Positions 1 to 9,170 of a stretch of DNA of 64,000 nucleotides are shown here, one piece after another; position 1 is the stretch's first letter; every line of letters starts with the position of its first letter. Source of the DNA: Bacillus marinisedimentorum. GTDB taxonomy: Bacteria > Bacillota > Bacilli > Bacillales > Bacillaceae_O. Made by a program: the position numbers and the translations under genes. Location: NCBI RefSeq assembly GCF_001644195.2, contig NZ_LWBL02000040.1, positions 1 to 64,000 on the forward strand. The letters are read 5' to 3'. Below the pieces are notes generated by a model that was not told the origin of the DNA, made no database searches, and saw only the letters and a list, made by a program, of their open reading frames with translations.

Positions 1-97
1 GTGATTAAATAAAGAGTCTTTGTACGTGATTGATTGCCTGCAGTTTAAAATTATCCTTTATTTGACAACCTCTTATAATTGTGCGACTTTATAATTA

Positions 98-205
98 GAC
101 AGGGGACTTTCTATTCGACCTTATATTAATAAGGTAAGCTAATTTCTTAAGCGCAAGGATTCTCTAAGAGAATATAAACTATTCAACTTTTTGGAGTCCC
201 TTGTC
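98..205 (+). ncRNA. candidate structured ncRNA upstream of the SLATT/RT operon
   Basis: A long-range helix pairs 98-108 (GACAGGGGACT) with 195-205 (AGTCCCTTGTC): 11 pairs, one of them G-U. Inside are two further hairpins: 118-124 with 129-135 (ACCTTAT/ATAAGGT, loop ATTA) and 159-164 with 168-173 (ATTCTC/GAGAAT, loop TAA). The ORF-free stretch ends 10 nt before the ribosome-binding site of the SLATT gene. Several defence-associated reverse transcriptases use an adjacent non-coding RNA as template or cofactor, so the position is suggestive. Two TATAAT hexamers lie upstream (74-79 and 90-95), but the TTGACA at 62-67 is badly spaced for both. The fold is read from sequence; expression and function are inferred. 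Confidence 0.55.
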
Positions 206-227
206 ACAATAATTAGGAGATTTAATA

Positions 228-815
228 ATGAATAATAATCTGAAAGAAGAAATTATATCATTAATGAATGATAGGGTTTGGATAACCAAAAAAGCTCGGA
301 TGGAAGCAGAAGCACGAATGAATCGCAATCATCTGTTCACCCAGTTATTAGTCAATTATTATACGTTTGTAGTTTTGGGGTTCTCAATATGGACTCTAGT
401 TTCAAATAACAATGCTGTATCGTTATTAACTGTGATTGCGTCAGTTGGCCTTTTTGGAGTTTCAATATTTGTAAGTGCAATAGGATATAGGGAAAAAGCA
501 CTTCAGTTTAAAGAATCCTACTTAAAATTAAACGTTCTAGAGTTTAATTTAAAAAATTTGCTTAGGAAAGATCTCGATGATAAAAATACTACTGAAGAAC
601 TTACAAAATATGAAAAAGACTACTCCGAAATACTTACTAAATCTGAAAATCATATGGATATTGATTATATTAAAGTATTAATAAAGCACAATAAAAAAAT
701 AACTAATAGTGAATCATTGAAATATTATAGTAATAAATTAATATACTATAGTTTAGTGCTTACGTTAATAGTGGCTCCAATAATTTTGTTAATATTATAT
801 TTAGGAGGTATTTAG
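228..815 (+). CDS. SLATT-domain membrane protein, RT partner
   Basis: 195 residues with two adjacent transmembrane helices (about 38-58 and 63-87), a charged helical middle and a third hydrophobic helix at the C-terminus (about 170-194). A 2-TM helical protein beside a nucleic-acid-handling enzyme is the pattern of the SLATT family, which is predicted to act as membrane-perturbing effectors in bacterial conflict systems. The ATG has an AGGAGA ribosome-binding site 7 nt upstream (215-220). The gene ends 4 nt before the RT gene and clearly shares its transcript. It is much more AT-rich than the genes from about 2.4 kb on, suggesting horizontal acquisition. Family assignment is by pattern only. 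Inferred role: membrane effector triggered by the RT. Confidence 0.7.
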   Translation: MNNNLKEEIISLMNDRVWITKKARMEAEARMNRNHLFTQLLVNYYTFVVLGFSIWTLVSNNNAVSLLTVIASVGLFGVSIFVSAIGYREKALQFKESYLKLNVLEFNLKNLLRKDLDDKNTTEELTKYEKDYSEILTKSENHMDIDYIKVLIKHNKKITNSESLKYYSNKLIYYSLVLTLIVAPIILLILYLGGI

Positions 816-819
816 AAAG

Positions 820-2193
820 TTGTCTGCGAGTACTGAATTCAGAAAATTCTACTCTGTTAAGCAGCTAGAGCAGGTAGTTGATCTACATATAAAATCAAAT
901 TCTGCATTAGGTATTGATAAAATGACTTATAAACATTTTATTGAAAATCAGAAAGAGGTAACTTCTTTAATAAATAAAAAGGTATTAAACGGTACATACA
1001 AGTTTACACCGTATAAGGAAAAACTGATATTGAAATCAAGGCATTCAATTCCGAGACTAATTTCAATTCCTACTTTAAGAGATAAGCTAGTTTTAAAATC
1101 ATTGCATCTGGTACTAACCAATACTTTTAGTGAGATTAAACAACCTTTACCACAGCAATGTATTCAAGAATTAAAAACTAATATAAATGATTACAGTAAC
1201 TTTATAAAGTTAGATATTTCAAATTTTTATGGAGCCATAAAGCATGGAATTTTATTTGAAAAATTAAAGAAGAAAATAAAAAAAGCTGAAATATTGTCAT
1301 TAATAAATAGAGCAATAACTACACAAACTGTGTCTAATGGCGAGTCTTCGACAAATAAGGAAATTATAACCCAGGGAGTTCCACAAGGTTTATCTATTTC
1401 TAATATATTAGCTAATATTTATTTACACGATTTAGATTTAAAATTCAGTAATAGAAATGATTTTAAGTATATTAGATATGTTGATGACATAGTTATTTTA
1501 TGTACAGATGATAATTTAGAAACAGTATATAATGAAGTGAAGTATGAACTTGAAGGGATTTATAGCCTCCCATTAAATGTTGATAAGGAGAAAAAAGGGG
1601 TAATTAATCGTGATGGATTTGACTTTTTAGGTTATGCTTTTAAAGGGTCAAGTAAAGGGGTTACTAAGTTATCTGTTAAAGAAGCAAATAAAAAACGGTT
1701 CGAAAATTCTATAGTAAAGATCTTTGCTAAATATAAACATTCAGATAATATGTCTAAGGAACAATTTATCTTCACTGTCAATAATAAAGTTACTGGCTCA
1801 ATCAGTAGTAAAATTAATGGTGATGAAAATAGAGAATTTAAATACGGGTGGTTATTCTACTTTTCCCAGCTCGAAGATACTGGATTTTTATACCATTTAG
1901 ATTGGTTTGTCGGGGAGTTATTGAGGAAGTTTCATCTAGGTCATATTGACGAAACAAAAATTAAAAGTTTTGTGAAAGCTTTTTATGAAATAAAGTACAA
2001 TGTTAAAGAAAGTGATTACCTTCACAGGCCTGATATTCTAACTGTTGAGGAGAGAAGAGATCTTTTAAATAATACTTTTAATGTCCCTATATATCACCTT
2101 CAAACTACAAATTCAGTTGAAAAACTTTACAGGAAATTAGTGTACAAGCCTATTATAGAATACGAAAAAGATATTCATAGTATAATCTCATAA
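820..2193 (+). CDS. defence-associated reverse transcriptase (UG/Abi-like)
   Basis: 457 residues. The RT palm motifs are in order: LDISNFY near residue 131 (first catalytic Asp), QGVPQGLSISN from about 185, and YVDD at 220-223 (the two other Asp). No maturase, endonuclease or retron-type neighbour is seen, and about 190 residues of helical C-terminal extension follow the palm/thumb, as in UG/Abi-class defence RTs. Translation starts at TTG, 11 nt after an AGGAGG (803-808) that lies inside the end of the SLATT gene. From memory, SLATT plus RT is an arrangement reported among DRT systems, which I associate with the type called DRT10; I cannot check this here. The gene is very AT-rich, like its partner. 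A rho-independent terminator follows immediately. Confidence 0.85.
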   Translation: MSASTEFRKFYSVKQLEQVVDLHIKSNSALGIDKMTYKHFIENQKEVTSLINKKVLNGTYKFTPYKEKLILKSRHSIPRLISIPTLRDKLVLKSLHLVLTNTFSEIKQPLPQQCIQELKTNINDYSNFIKLDISNFYGAIKHGILFEKLKKKIKKAEILSLINRAITTQTVSNGESSTNKEIITQGVPQGLSISNILANIYLHDLDLKFSNRNDFKYIRYVDDIVILCTDDNLETVYNEVKYELEGIYSLPLNVDKEKKGVINRDGFDFLGYAFKGSSKGVTKLSVKEANKKRFENSIVKIFAKYKHSDNMSKEQFIFTVNNKVTGSISSKINGDENREFKYGWLFYFSQLEDTGFLYHLDWFVGELLRKFHLGHIDETKIKSFVKAFYEIKYNVKESDYLHRPDILTVEERRDLLNNTFNVPIYHLQTTNSVEKLYRKLVYKPIIEYEKDIHSIIS

Positions 2194-2240
2194 AAAAGTT
2201 GCCTTCCCTAAATGTATTGGGTTACAGGCAGCTTTTTGTG
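2193..2240 (+). terminator. terminator of the SLATT/RT operon
   Basis: AAAAAGTTGCC (2193-2203) pairs with GGCAGCTTTTT (2227-2237) around a 23-nt loop, and the right arm ends in a T run. It starts on the last base of the RT stop codon and isolates this operon from hsdM. Confidence 0.7.
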
Positions 2241-2436
2241 ATGGACCCTATTTTCCATTATAAATTAATAATTGCAGGATCAGCGGGAATGTAAAGTGTC
2301 CTAAAAAACGTATACTAAAATGATATAATTTATAATGTTACAATCAAAATGTTGATTCGAGTAAATAAGTAACATAATAGATAGAAAATAACTGGTTACT
2401 ATGCTAACAAGTGAACCAACAGGGAGGAACCAAAAA

Positions 2437-3966
2437 ATGACCGAACAAACAACCCAGGACAAAATCAACGGCGTGCTCTGGCAAGCTGCGGACACTTTTA
2501 GAGGGAAGATTGATTCATCCACATATAAGGATTATATCTTAACGATGCTATTTATTAAATATCTAAGTGATACATATAAGGAACATTTAGAAGAATATAA
2601 AGAGCGGTATGATGGTGATGAACGCCGGATCGAGCGGGCGTTATCAAGGGAGCGCTTCATTCTAGACGAGAAATCCACTTTTGATTATCTATACAGCAAG
2701 CGCAATGACCCGGAAATCGGTGAAATCATCAACAAAGCATTGGAACGAATTGAAAATGAGAACACCGGCAAGCTTCGTGGTGTTTTCCGCAATATTGATT
2801 TCAATAATGAATCCATTCTCGGCAAGGCTAAAGAACGGAATGCTATTCTGCGTTCGTTATTAGAAGATTTTAATAAACTGTCCCTTCGTCCATCCCAAAT
2901 CGGTAACGAAGACGTTGTCGGCAACGCTTACCAATATATGATCGGCCAGTTTGCTTCTGATGCTGGAAAAAAAGGTGGCGAATTCTATACGCCAAACGAA
3001 GTTTCTGAATTATTGGCCCGTCTTGTTAAGCCTCAGGAAAACGACCGGATTTATGACCCGACATGTGGATCTGGTTCTTTACTTATCAAAGTGGCCCAGC
3101 AGGTGCCAAGCCGTAAAGTCGCGATTTACGGTCAGGAACGCAATGGCGCAACCCATTCCCTGGCACTTATGAACATGTACCTGCATGGCATTGATGATGC
3201 AAAAATCGAATGGGGCGATACGCTGGCGAATCCACTTCATCTTGATGATGGCAAGCTGATGAAGTTCCAGGCAGTCGTAGCCAATCCCCCATTTTCCCTC
3301 GATAAATGGGCAATGGGCTTTGCCGGTGAAGGGACAAACGATAAAAAGTTCAAAATGGATGCAAGCCTTGATCCCCATCGCCGGTTTGAGTGGGGTGTCC
3401 CGCCGACATCAAAGGGGGATTACGCATTCGTTCAGCATATGCTTTATTCGCTTGCCGAAAACGGCCGGATGGCAACAATTCTTCCACATGGCGTATTATT
3501 TCGTGGAGCCAGCGAAGGAAAAATACGTAAGCAAATCATTGATATGAACCTACTTGATGCAGTCATTGGGTTGCCTGAAGGCTTATTTTTTGGAACTGGA
3601 ATTCCGGCTGCTATTCTTGTGTTGAAAAAAGATCGGAAGAATAAAGATGTTCTCTTTATCGATGGTTCTGGAGAAGGGAACTATTTGAAAGGCAAAAACC
3701 AGAACAAATTGAGAGAGCAGGATATTGAGAAGGTTGTTGAAACGTATGAGAAACGTGAGACGGTTGATAAGTACTCCTATGTAGCGACTCTGGATGAAAT
3801 TAAGGAGAATGACTATAACTTGAACATTCCTCGGTATGTGGATACATTTGAAGAGGAAGAACCGGTGGATATGGATGCGGTGAAGGAGAATATTAGGGAC
3901 ATTAAGAAGGAACTTGAGGAAGTGGAAGCGCAGATGGAGAAGTATTTGGAAGAGTTGGGGTTGTAG
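2437..3966 (+). CDS. hsdM: type I restriction-modification system, methyltransferase subunit HsdM
   Basis: 509 residues. It makes the adenine-N6 methyltransferase of a type I R-M complex together with HsdS. Visible are an N-terminal helical HsdM domain, the SAM-binding motif DPTCGSGSLL near residue 207 and the catalytic motif NPPF near residue 283. The start is taken at the ATG at 2437 because GGGAGGA precedes it at a good distance; an in-frame ATG at 2401 has no ribosome-binding site. The stop codon abuts the GTG of hsdS. Base composition is typical of the surrounding chromosome, unlike the preceding SLATT/RT pair. Confidence 0.95.
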   Translation: MTEQTTQDKINGVLWQAADTFRGKIDSSTYKDYILTMLFIKYLSDTYKEHLEEYKERYDGDERRIERALSRERFILDEKSTFDYLYSKRNDPEIGEIINKALERIENENTGKLRGVFRNIDFNNESILGKAKERNAILRSLLEDFNKLSLRPSQIGNEDVVGNAYQYMIGQFASDAGKKGGEFYTPNEVSELLARLVKPQENDRIYDPTCGSGSLLIKVAQQVPSRKVAIYGQERNGATHSLALMNMYLHGIDDAKIEWGDTLANPLHLDDGKLMKFQAVVANPPFSLDKWAMGFAGEGTNDKKFKMDASLDPHRRFEWGVPPTSKGDYAFVQHMLYSLAENGRMATILPHGVLFRGASEGKIRKQIIDMNLLDAVIGLPEGLFFGTGIPAAILVLKKDRKNKDVLFIDGSGEGNYLKGKNQNKLREQDIEKVVETYEKRETVDKYSYVATLDEIKENDYNLNIPRYVDTFEEEEPVDMDAVKENIRDIKKELEEVEAQMEKYLEELGL

Positions 3967-5211
3967 GTGATACTAGTGGAACGGCAAGACATAAATAAAA
4001 GTAATATTCCTGAGGACTGGGAAGTTAAAAAAATTGATTTGATTAGTGAAGCAGTATTTGCGGGAGGCACACCAAGTACAAGAAACAATGAGTTTTGGAA
4101 TGGTGATATTCCGTGGATGAGTTCTGGAGAAATCAATAATAAAATGATTTGGGATACAGAAAAAAGAATCACTAAAAAGGGATTTGAGTCATCAAGTACT
4201 AGATGGGTAGCAGAGAATTCTGTTTTAATTGCACTTGCTGGGCAAGGAAAAACAAGAGGGACTGTCGCTCTGAATAAGATTAAGCTATGTACGAATCAGT
4301 CTTTGGCAGCGATTGTTACTGGCGCTAATCTCAACTCCATGTTCTTATTTCATAATTTAGACAGTCGGTACGATGAATTAAGAAGATTATCAACTGGTGA
4401 TGGTGGAAGAGGTGGACTGAATTTACAAATAATCAAAAATATAAAAGTCAAGATTCCGCCCATAAAGGAACAACAAAAAATTGCCACCATCCTCTCCACC
4501 TGGGACAAAGCAATCGAACTAAAAGAAAAACTAATTGAGCAGAAAAAAGAGCAGAAAAAAGGGTTAATGCAGAAGTTGTTGACGGGTGAAATGAGGTTGC
4601 CCGGTTTTAAAAAAGAATGGAAAAAAGTAAAACTAAGAGATATTGTTGTGGGAAAAGGCAAATATGGTCTTAATGCTCCATCAGTTGAAAAAGATTCCAC
4701 ATATCCTACTTATTTAAGGATCACAGACATTAGCAATGATGGGCATTTGTCTACTGATGGTCTACAGTCAGTTAATCACCCTGATTCAAATAACTATTAT
4801 TTACAAGAAAATGATATTGTTTTTGCGAGGACGGGTGCTTCTACTGGTAGATCCTATTTGTATGATAAATCAGATGGAGAGTTAGTATATGCAGGCTTTT
4901 TAATTAGGTTCAAAATTGATGACACCAAGGCGGTGCCTTCTTATATAAAATTCTGCACACAAACACAAAGTTATTATTACTGGGTAAAAGTAATGAGTAT
5001 GAGAAGTGGACAACCTGGTATAAATGCAGAAGAGTATGGACAACTACCTATTCTGCTTCCATCAATTGAAGAACAGTTAAAAATTTCTAAAATCTTTAAT
5101 AGTATTGATAGAGAAGTACTTTTATTGGCAAAAGAAATTAATGCATTAAAGCAACAAAAAAAAGGCCTCATGCAACAACTACTAACTGGCAAAACCCGAG
5201 TAAAGGTCTAA
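3967..5211 (+). CDS. hsdS: type I restriction-modification system, specificity subunit HsdS
   Basis: 414 residues, two target-recognition domains, each followed by a conserved helical spacer. TRD1 spans about 1-165 and spacer 1 contains EEQ/KEQQKIATILS and KKGLMQKLLTGE. TRD2 spans about 210-370 and spacer 2 repeats the pattern as IEEQLKISKIF and KKGLMQQLLTGK. The two TRDs each read half of a bipartite target, and the spacers set the gap between halves. It starts at GTG directly after the hsdM stop. The TRDs are more AT-rich than hsdM and hsdR, as usual for exchanged specificity domains. The target sequence cannot be deduced by eye. Confidence 0.93.
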   Translation: MILVERQDINKSNIPEDWEVKKIDLISEAVFAGGTPSTRNNEFWNGDIPWMSSGEINNKMIWDTEKRITKKGFESSSTRWVAENSVLIALAGQGKTRGTVALNKIKLCTNQSLAAIVTGANLNSMFLFHNLDSRYDELRRLSTGDGGRGGLNLQIIKNIKVKIPPIKEQQKIATILSTWDKAIELKEKLIEQKKEQKKGLMQKLLTGEMRLPGFKKEWKKVKLRDIVVGKGKYGLNAPSVEKDSTYPTYLRITDISNDGHLSTDGLQSVNHPDSNNYYLQENDIVFARTGASTGRSYLYDKSDGELVYAGFLIRFKIDDTKAVPSYIKFCTQTQSYYYWVKVMSMRSGQPGINAEEYGQLPILLPSIEEQLKISKIFNSIDREVLLLAKEINALKQQKKGLMQQLLTGKTRVKV

Positions 5212-5249
5212 CGCCTTTACTCTTTTCTACTTAAAAGGGAGATGGGAAC

Positions 5250-8200
5250 ATGCACGGGGGAAAAAATTACGACGAACGCTACATCAGCCAAATCCCGGCC
5301 CTCGACGTCTTACAAAAACTGGGTTATCACTACTTGTCACCAGAACAGGCCGAACAAATCCGCGGCAACACCTATAATGTTCTGCTGACAACCATCCTTG
5401 AAGACAAGCTCCGGGAACTCAATTCCTACGAATACAAAGGACAGATATACAAGTTCAGCGAAACAAACATCCAGCAGGCGATCCGCGATTTGGACGAACC
5501 ACTGACGAACGGGCTTGTGAAAACAAACGAAGCCATCTACGAAACGCTCATGAAGGGGCGCACGTATACGGAGTTTTTACCGGACGGGTCGAAAAAGTCG
5601 TTCACCATCCAGTTCATCGACTGGGATAATATTGAAAACAACACCTTCCATGTTGTCGAGGAGTTTGAAGTGGAGCGGATGGACGGGCGCGGGACGGTGC
5701 GGCCGGATGTGGTGCTGTTTGTGAACGGCATTCCGTTTGTGGTGATCGAATGCAAGAAGGCTTCGATTTCGATGGAGCAGGGGATCAGCCAGATGATCCG
5801 CAATCAGGGTAAGGATTATGCACCGCATTTGTTCAAATATGTACACCTGGTCATGTCGACGAATAAAAATGAGACGAAGTATGCGACGTGCAATACGCCG
5901 AAGAAGTTCTGGTCGGTGTGGAAGGAAGAGAAAGAGGACTGGCTGCAATCGTGGCTGGACCGGTCGGTGGAAGGCCGGCTGCCGACGATGCAGGATAAGA
6001 ATATCATTTCGCTGTTTCATCCGGAGCGGCTGCTGGAGCTGACGCATTACTTTACGCTGTTCGATAAAGATGTGAAAAAGGTGGCGCGCTACCAGCAGTA
6101 TTTTGCCATCAAGGAAATCATTAAGACGATTGACGAAAAGGATGAGAACGGCAACCGCCAGAGCGGGGTCATCTGGCATACGCAGGGGTCGGGCAAGTCA
6201 CTGACGATGGTGATGCTGGCGAAGTATATTTTATCCGAGCTGTTCGAGTCCAATCCGAAGGTGGTTGTCGTGACCGATCGGGTGGAGCTTGACAAGCAGA
6301 TCCATAAGACGTTCAGCCATACGAGGCTGAAGGCGAGCCGGGCGACGTCCGGGAGCCATCTCGTCGACTTGATCAACGATAACAACGCTGATATCGTGAC
6401 GTCACTCCTCCATAAGTTCGATACCGCCGCAACGAAGCAGGAGCCGGTCGAGTCGAGCGATATTTTCGTACTCGTCGATGAATCACACAGAACGCAGTAC
6501 GGCGAGCTTCATATCAAGATGAAAAAGGTTTTCCCGAATGCCTGTTATCTAGGCTTCACTGGAACTCCGCTCATGAAGAAAGAAAAGAACACGATGATCA
6601 AGTTCGGTAAGCTCATCCATAAATATACGATTGCTGACGGCGTGCAGGACCGGGCGATTGTGCCGCTTTTATATGAAGGGAAGATGGTCGACCAGACGGT
6701 GAACCAGAAGGCGATCGATAACCGCCTTGATATGATCACCCGCCATCTGAATGAGAAGCAGAAAGAGGAAGTGGCGAAAAAGTGGAGCCTGTTTGAGCGG
6801 ATTGCTTCATCGAACCAGCGCATCAGCATGATCGCCTTCGATATCAACGAGCATTTTCTGCACAACTATAAAACGCAGGGCAGCAATTTCAAGGCGATGC
6901 TTGCGACCAACAGCAAAATCGAGGCGATCCGCTATCTCGAGGCGTTCGAGGAACTCGGCGACCTGAATACCGCCATCGTCATCTCACCTCCCGACCAGCG
7001 CGAAGGCCATGAAGCGGTCGACGTGGAATCGAAGGACAAAGTGCAGCGGTTCTGGAAGCGGATGATGGACAGGTACCAGACGCCAGAGAAGTATGAGGAT
7101 GCGATCAAGGACGAGTTCATCAACGGCGATGACATCGACTTGCTGATTGTCGTCGATAAGCTGTTGACGGGCTTTGACGCACCAAGGGCAACGGTCCTTT
7201 ACATCGACAAGCCGATGAAAGAACATACTTTGCTCCAGGCGATCGCGAGGGTGAACCGCCTGTATGAAGGGAAGGATTACGGCTTCATCATCGACTACCG
7301 CGGCTTGCTGGAAAAGCTTGACCAGGCGATGAACATGTACTCCGGCGCCGGGTTGGAGAATTTTGACCCGAACGATTTAAGCGGCGCCATTTATGATGTC
7401 ATCAGTGTGATCGGGTCGCTTCGGCAGCATCATTCCGAGCTGAAGCAAATGTTTGCAGGCATTAAAAATAAAAACGATGTCGAAGAATATGAAGTATTGC
7501 TTGAAGACGAAGAACTGCGCGAAGACTTTTATGATGCCTTAAGCAGCCACGGCAAAAATCTCGGCATCGCGCTTGAATCTGAGAAAATCTATAATGCGTT
7601 GCCGCCGGAAGAGCTTGAGCAGTACAAGAAAGAGTTGAAGTTTTACCAGGAGCTGCGGAAAAACGTGAAGCTCCGCTATTCGGATACGATCGATCATAAA
7701 GAGTACGAAGCGAAAATGCAGATGCTGATGGATAACTACATTTCAGCTGAACAGGTCATCCGTGTTACGAATCCGGTCGATATTTTAAATGAACAGGCGT
7801 TTGAAGATGAGCTTGAGCGGCTTGGTTCCAAACGGGCCAAAGCCGACGCGATCCGCACGCGCCTTTCGAAAAGCGTGAGTGCTAAGTGGGATGAAAATCC
7901 GGCGTATTACAAGAAGTTTTCGGAACGGATCCAGGCGGCCCTGCAGGAGTACAAGGATAAGCGGATTTCGGAAGCGGAGTACTTGAACAAGATGAAAGAC
8001 ATCATGCAAGATTACCGGAAAGGCGAGTCTGCCGACGACTATCCGAAGGTCATCAAGGAAAACCCGAATGCCCAGGCGTTCTATGGTGTTGCAAAAGAGA
8101 TTTTAAGCGAAACGAAGGAGCAGGAGGCAAGCTACGATACGCTTGGCGAGCTGGCACTGGAAATCGATAAAGTCATCAATGAGCACCAAAAAGTCGACTG

Positions 8201-8351
8201 GCACAACAACATCGAAATCCATAACCGGATCGCCCAGGACCTTGACGACTTGCTGTTCAAGTTTTCCGACGACCACAACATCGAACTCGATTTCGACACG
8301 ATCGACAAACTGATCGAACAAGTGAAAACCGTTGCCTTACGACGATACTAA
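5250..8351 (+). CDS. hsdR: type I restriction-modification system, endonuclease/translocase subunit HsdR
   Basis: 1033 residues, full length. The N-terminal PD-(D/E)xK nuclease is seen as PDVVLFVNGIPFVVIECKK (about 151-169). The SF2 motor follows: Walker A TQGSGKS near residue 311, Walker B DESHR near 409, motif III FTGTPL, and a motif VI-like segment QAIARVNR. The remaining C-terminal part is helical and should bind HsdM. It cuts unmethylated DNA after ATP-driven translocation. GGGAG precedes the ATG, 38 nt after hsdS. The long reverse-strand open frames inside it are shadows. Confidence 0.95.
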   Translation: MHGGKNYDERYISQIPALDVLQKLGYHYLSPEQAEQIRGNTYNVLLTTILEDKLRELNSYEYKGQIYKFSETNIQQAIRDLDEPLTNGLVKTNEAIYETLMKGRTYTEFLPDGSKKSFTIQFIDWDNIENNTFHVVEEFEVERMDGRGTVRPDVVLFVNGIPFVVIECKKASISMEQGISQMIRNQGKDYAPHLFKYVHLVMSTNKNETKYATCNTPKKFWSVWKEEKEDWLQSWLDRSVEGRLPTMQDKNIISLFHPERLLELTHYFTLFDKDVKKVARYQQYFAIKEIIKTIDEKDENGNRQSGVIWHTQGSGKSLTMVMLAKYILSELFESNPKVVVVTDRVELDKQIHKTFSHTRLKASRATSGSHLVDLINDNNADIVTSLLHKFDTAATKQEPVESSDIFVLVDESHRTQYGELHIKMKKVFPNACYLGFTGTPLMKKEKNTMIKFGKLIHKYTIADGVQDRAIVPLLYEGKMVDQTVNQKAIDNRLDMITRHLNEKQKEEVAKKWSLFERIASSNQRISMIAFDINEHFLHNYKTQGSNFKAMLATNSKIEAIRYLEAFEELGDLNTAIVISPPDQREGHEAVDVESKDKVQRFWKRMMDRYQTPEKYEDAIKDEFINGDDIDLLIVVDKLLTGFDAPRATVLYIDKPMKEHTLLQAIARVNRLYEGKDYGFIIDYRGLLEKLDQAMNMYSGAGLENFDPNDLSGAIYDVISVIGSLRQHHSELKQMFAGIKNKNDVEEYEVLLEDEELREDFYDALSSHGKNLGIALESEKIYNALPPEELEQYKKELKFYQELRKNVKLRYSDTIDHKEYEAKMQMLMDNYISAEQVIRVTNPVDILNEQAFEDELERLGSKRAKADAIRTRLSKSVSAKWDENPAYYKKFSERIQAALQEYKDKRISEAEYLNKMKDIMQDYRKGESADDYPKVIKENPNAQAFYGVAKEILSETKEQEASYDTLGELALEIDKVINEHQKVDWHNNIEIHNRIAQDLDDLLFKFSDDHNIELDFDTIDKLIEQVKTVALRRY

Positions 8352-8363
8352 GGGTGTGACAAC

Positions 8364-9089
8364 ATGGAAAGACACCAGATTCAATACGGAAACAAAACGA
8401 TCGACTTCTCCCTGCAGCGGAAAAACGTCAAGAACGTGAACCTCAACATAAAGCCGGACATGACCGTTGAAGTGTCCGCCAGCAAAGAGGTCCCACTGAA
8501 CTTTATATACGATTTTGTGAAAAGCAAAGGCTCCTGGATCATCAAACACGTGAAGAACTTCGAGGACGTCCAGTCCTACAAACAAAGTGAGCGGGAGTAT
8601 GTGAGCGGCGAATCGTTCAAATACCTCGGGAAGCAATACCGGCTTCGCGTGCAGGAGACGGAGGAAGAGGAATCGGTTAAGTACTTCCGCGGTTTTATTT
8701 ACCTTTATGTGAAGGATGCAGGGGATTACAGCCGGAAGGCGAAGCTGATGGAGGATTGGTACAGGGAAAAGGCCCGGAGTGCTTTTGGAAAGTCCCTGGA
8801 TAAGATGCATCCGCTTGTCGAGAAATATGGGGTTGAAAAGCCTGCGATTGATATGCGCACGATGAAAGCGCGCTGGGGCTCGGCCCTGGTGGACAAGAAG
8901 ACGGTGCTCTTGAATACGGATTTGATCAAGGCACCGAAGTTTTGCATTGATTATGTTGTGCTGCATGAGCTGATTCATTTTAAGTTTAATGATCATAGCG
9001 AGAGTTTTTATAAGATGCTGTATGCGCTGATGCCGGATTGGGAGAGGCGGAAGGCGATTTTGGATGAAGAGGTTGTGCGGGAGTTGTGA
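8364..9089 (+). CDS. YgjP-like (DUF45/SprT-type) zinc metallopeptidase
   Basis: 241 residues. The C-terminal half carries HELIHFKFNDHSESFY, i.e. HExxH plus a third His and an aromatic residue, typical of the YgjP/DUF45 metal-dependent hydrolase family related to SprT. The N-terminal part is a small beta-rich domain. It starts 12 nt after hsdR, so it is probably the last gene of the hsd operon; this family is often seen next to type I R-M genes. Its substrate is unknown. A protease acting on HsdR or a stalled complex is possible but unproven. Confidence 0.85.
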   Translation: MERHQIQYGNKTIDFSLQRKNVKNVNLNIKPDMTVEVSASKEVPLNFIYDFVKSKGSWIIKHVKNFEDVQSYKQSEREYVSGESFKYLGKQYRLRVQETEEEESVKYFRGFIYLYVKDAGDYSRKAKLMEDWYREKARSAFGKSLDKMHPLVEKYGVEKPAIDMRTMKARWGSALVDKKTVLLNTDLIKAPKFCIDYVVLHELIHFKFNDHSESFYKMLYALMPDWERRKAILDEEVVREL

Positions 9090-9113
9090 GGATGAAGAAT
9101 TAGGAGGGACGAA

Positions 9114-9164
9114 GGGACAGGAACATTGTCCCGAATATAGAGGTGGGACACGGAACCTGACCCT
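9114..9164. repeat. two copies of the R1 dispersed palindrome
   Basis: GGGACAGGAACATTGTCCC (9114-9132) and a degenerate copy GGGACACGGAACCTGACCCT (9145-9164) lie between the convergent genes at 8364-9089 and 9171-9599. Further copies are at 9681-9700, 10594-10613 and 12591-12610. Confidence 0.7.
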
Positions 9165-9170
9165 CCACCT

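Noticed and set aside
62-95. Consensus promoter TTGACA...TATAAT before the candidate RNA
   Set aside because: Spacing to the two TATAAT boxes is 6 and 22 bp, neither of which is functional; no promoter is called.
5577-6179. 200-codon reverse-strand frame inside hsdR
   Set aside because: Shadow of the GC-rich third codon positions of hsdR.
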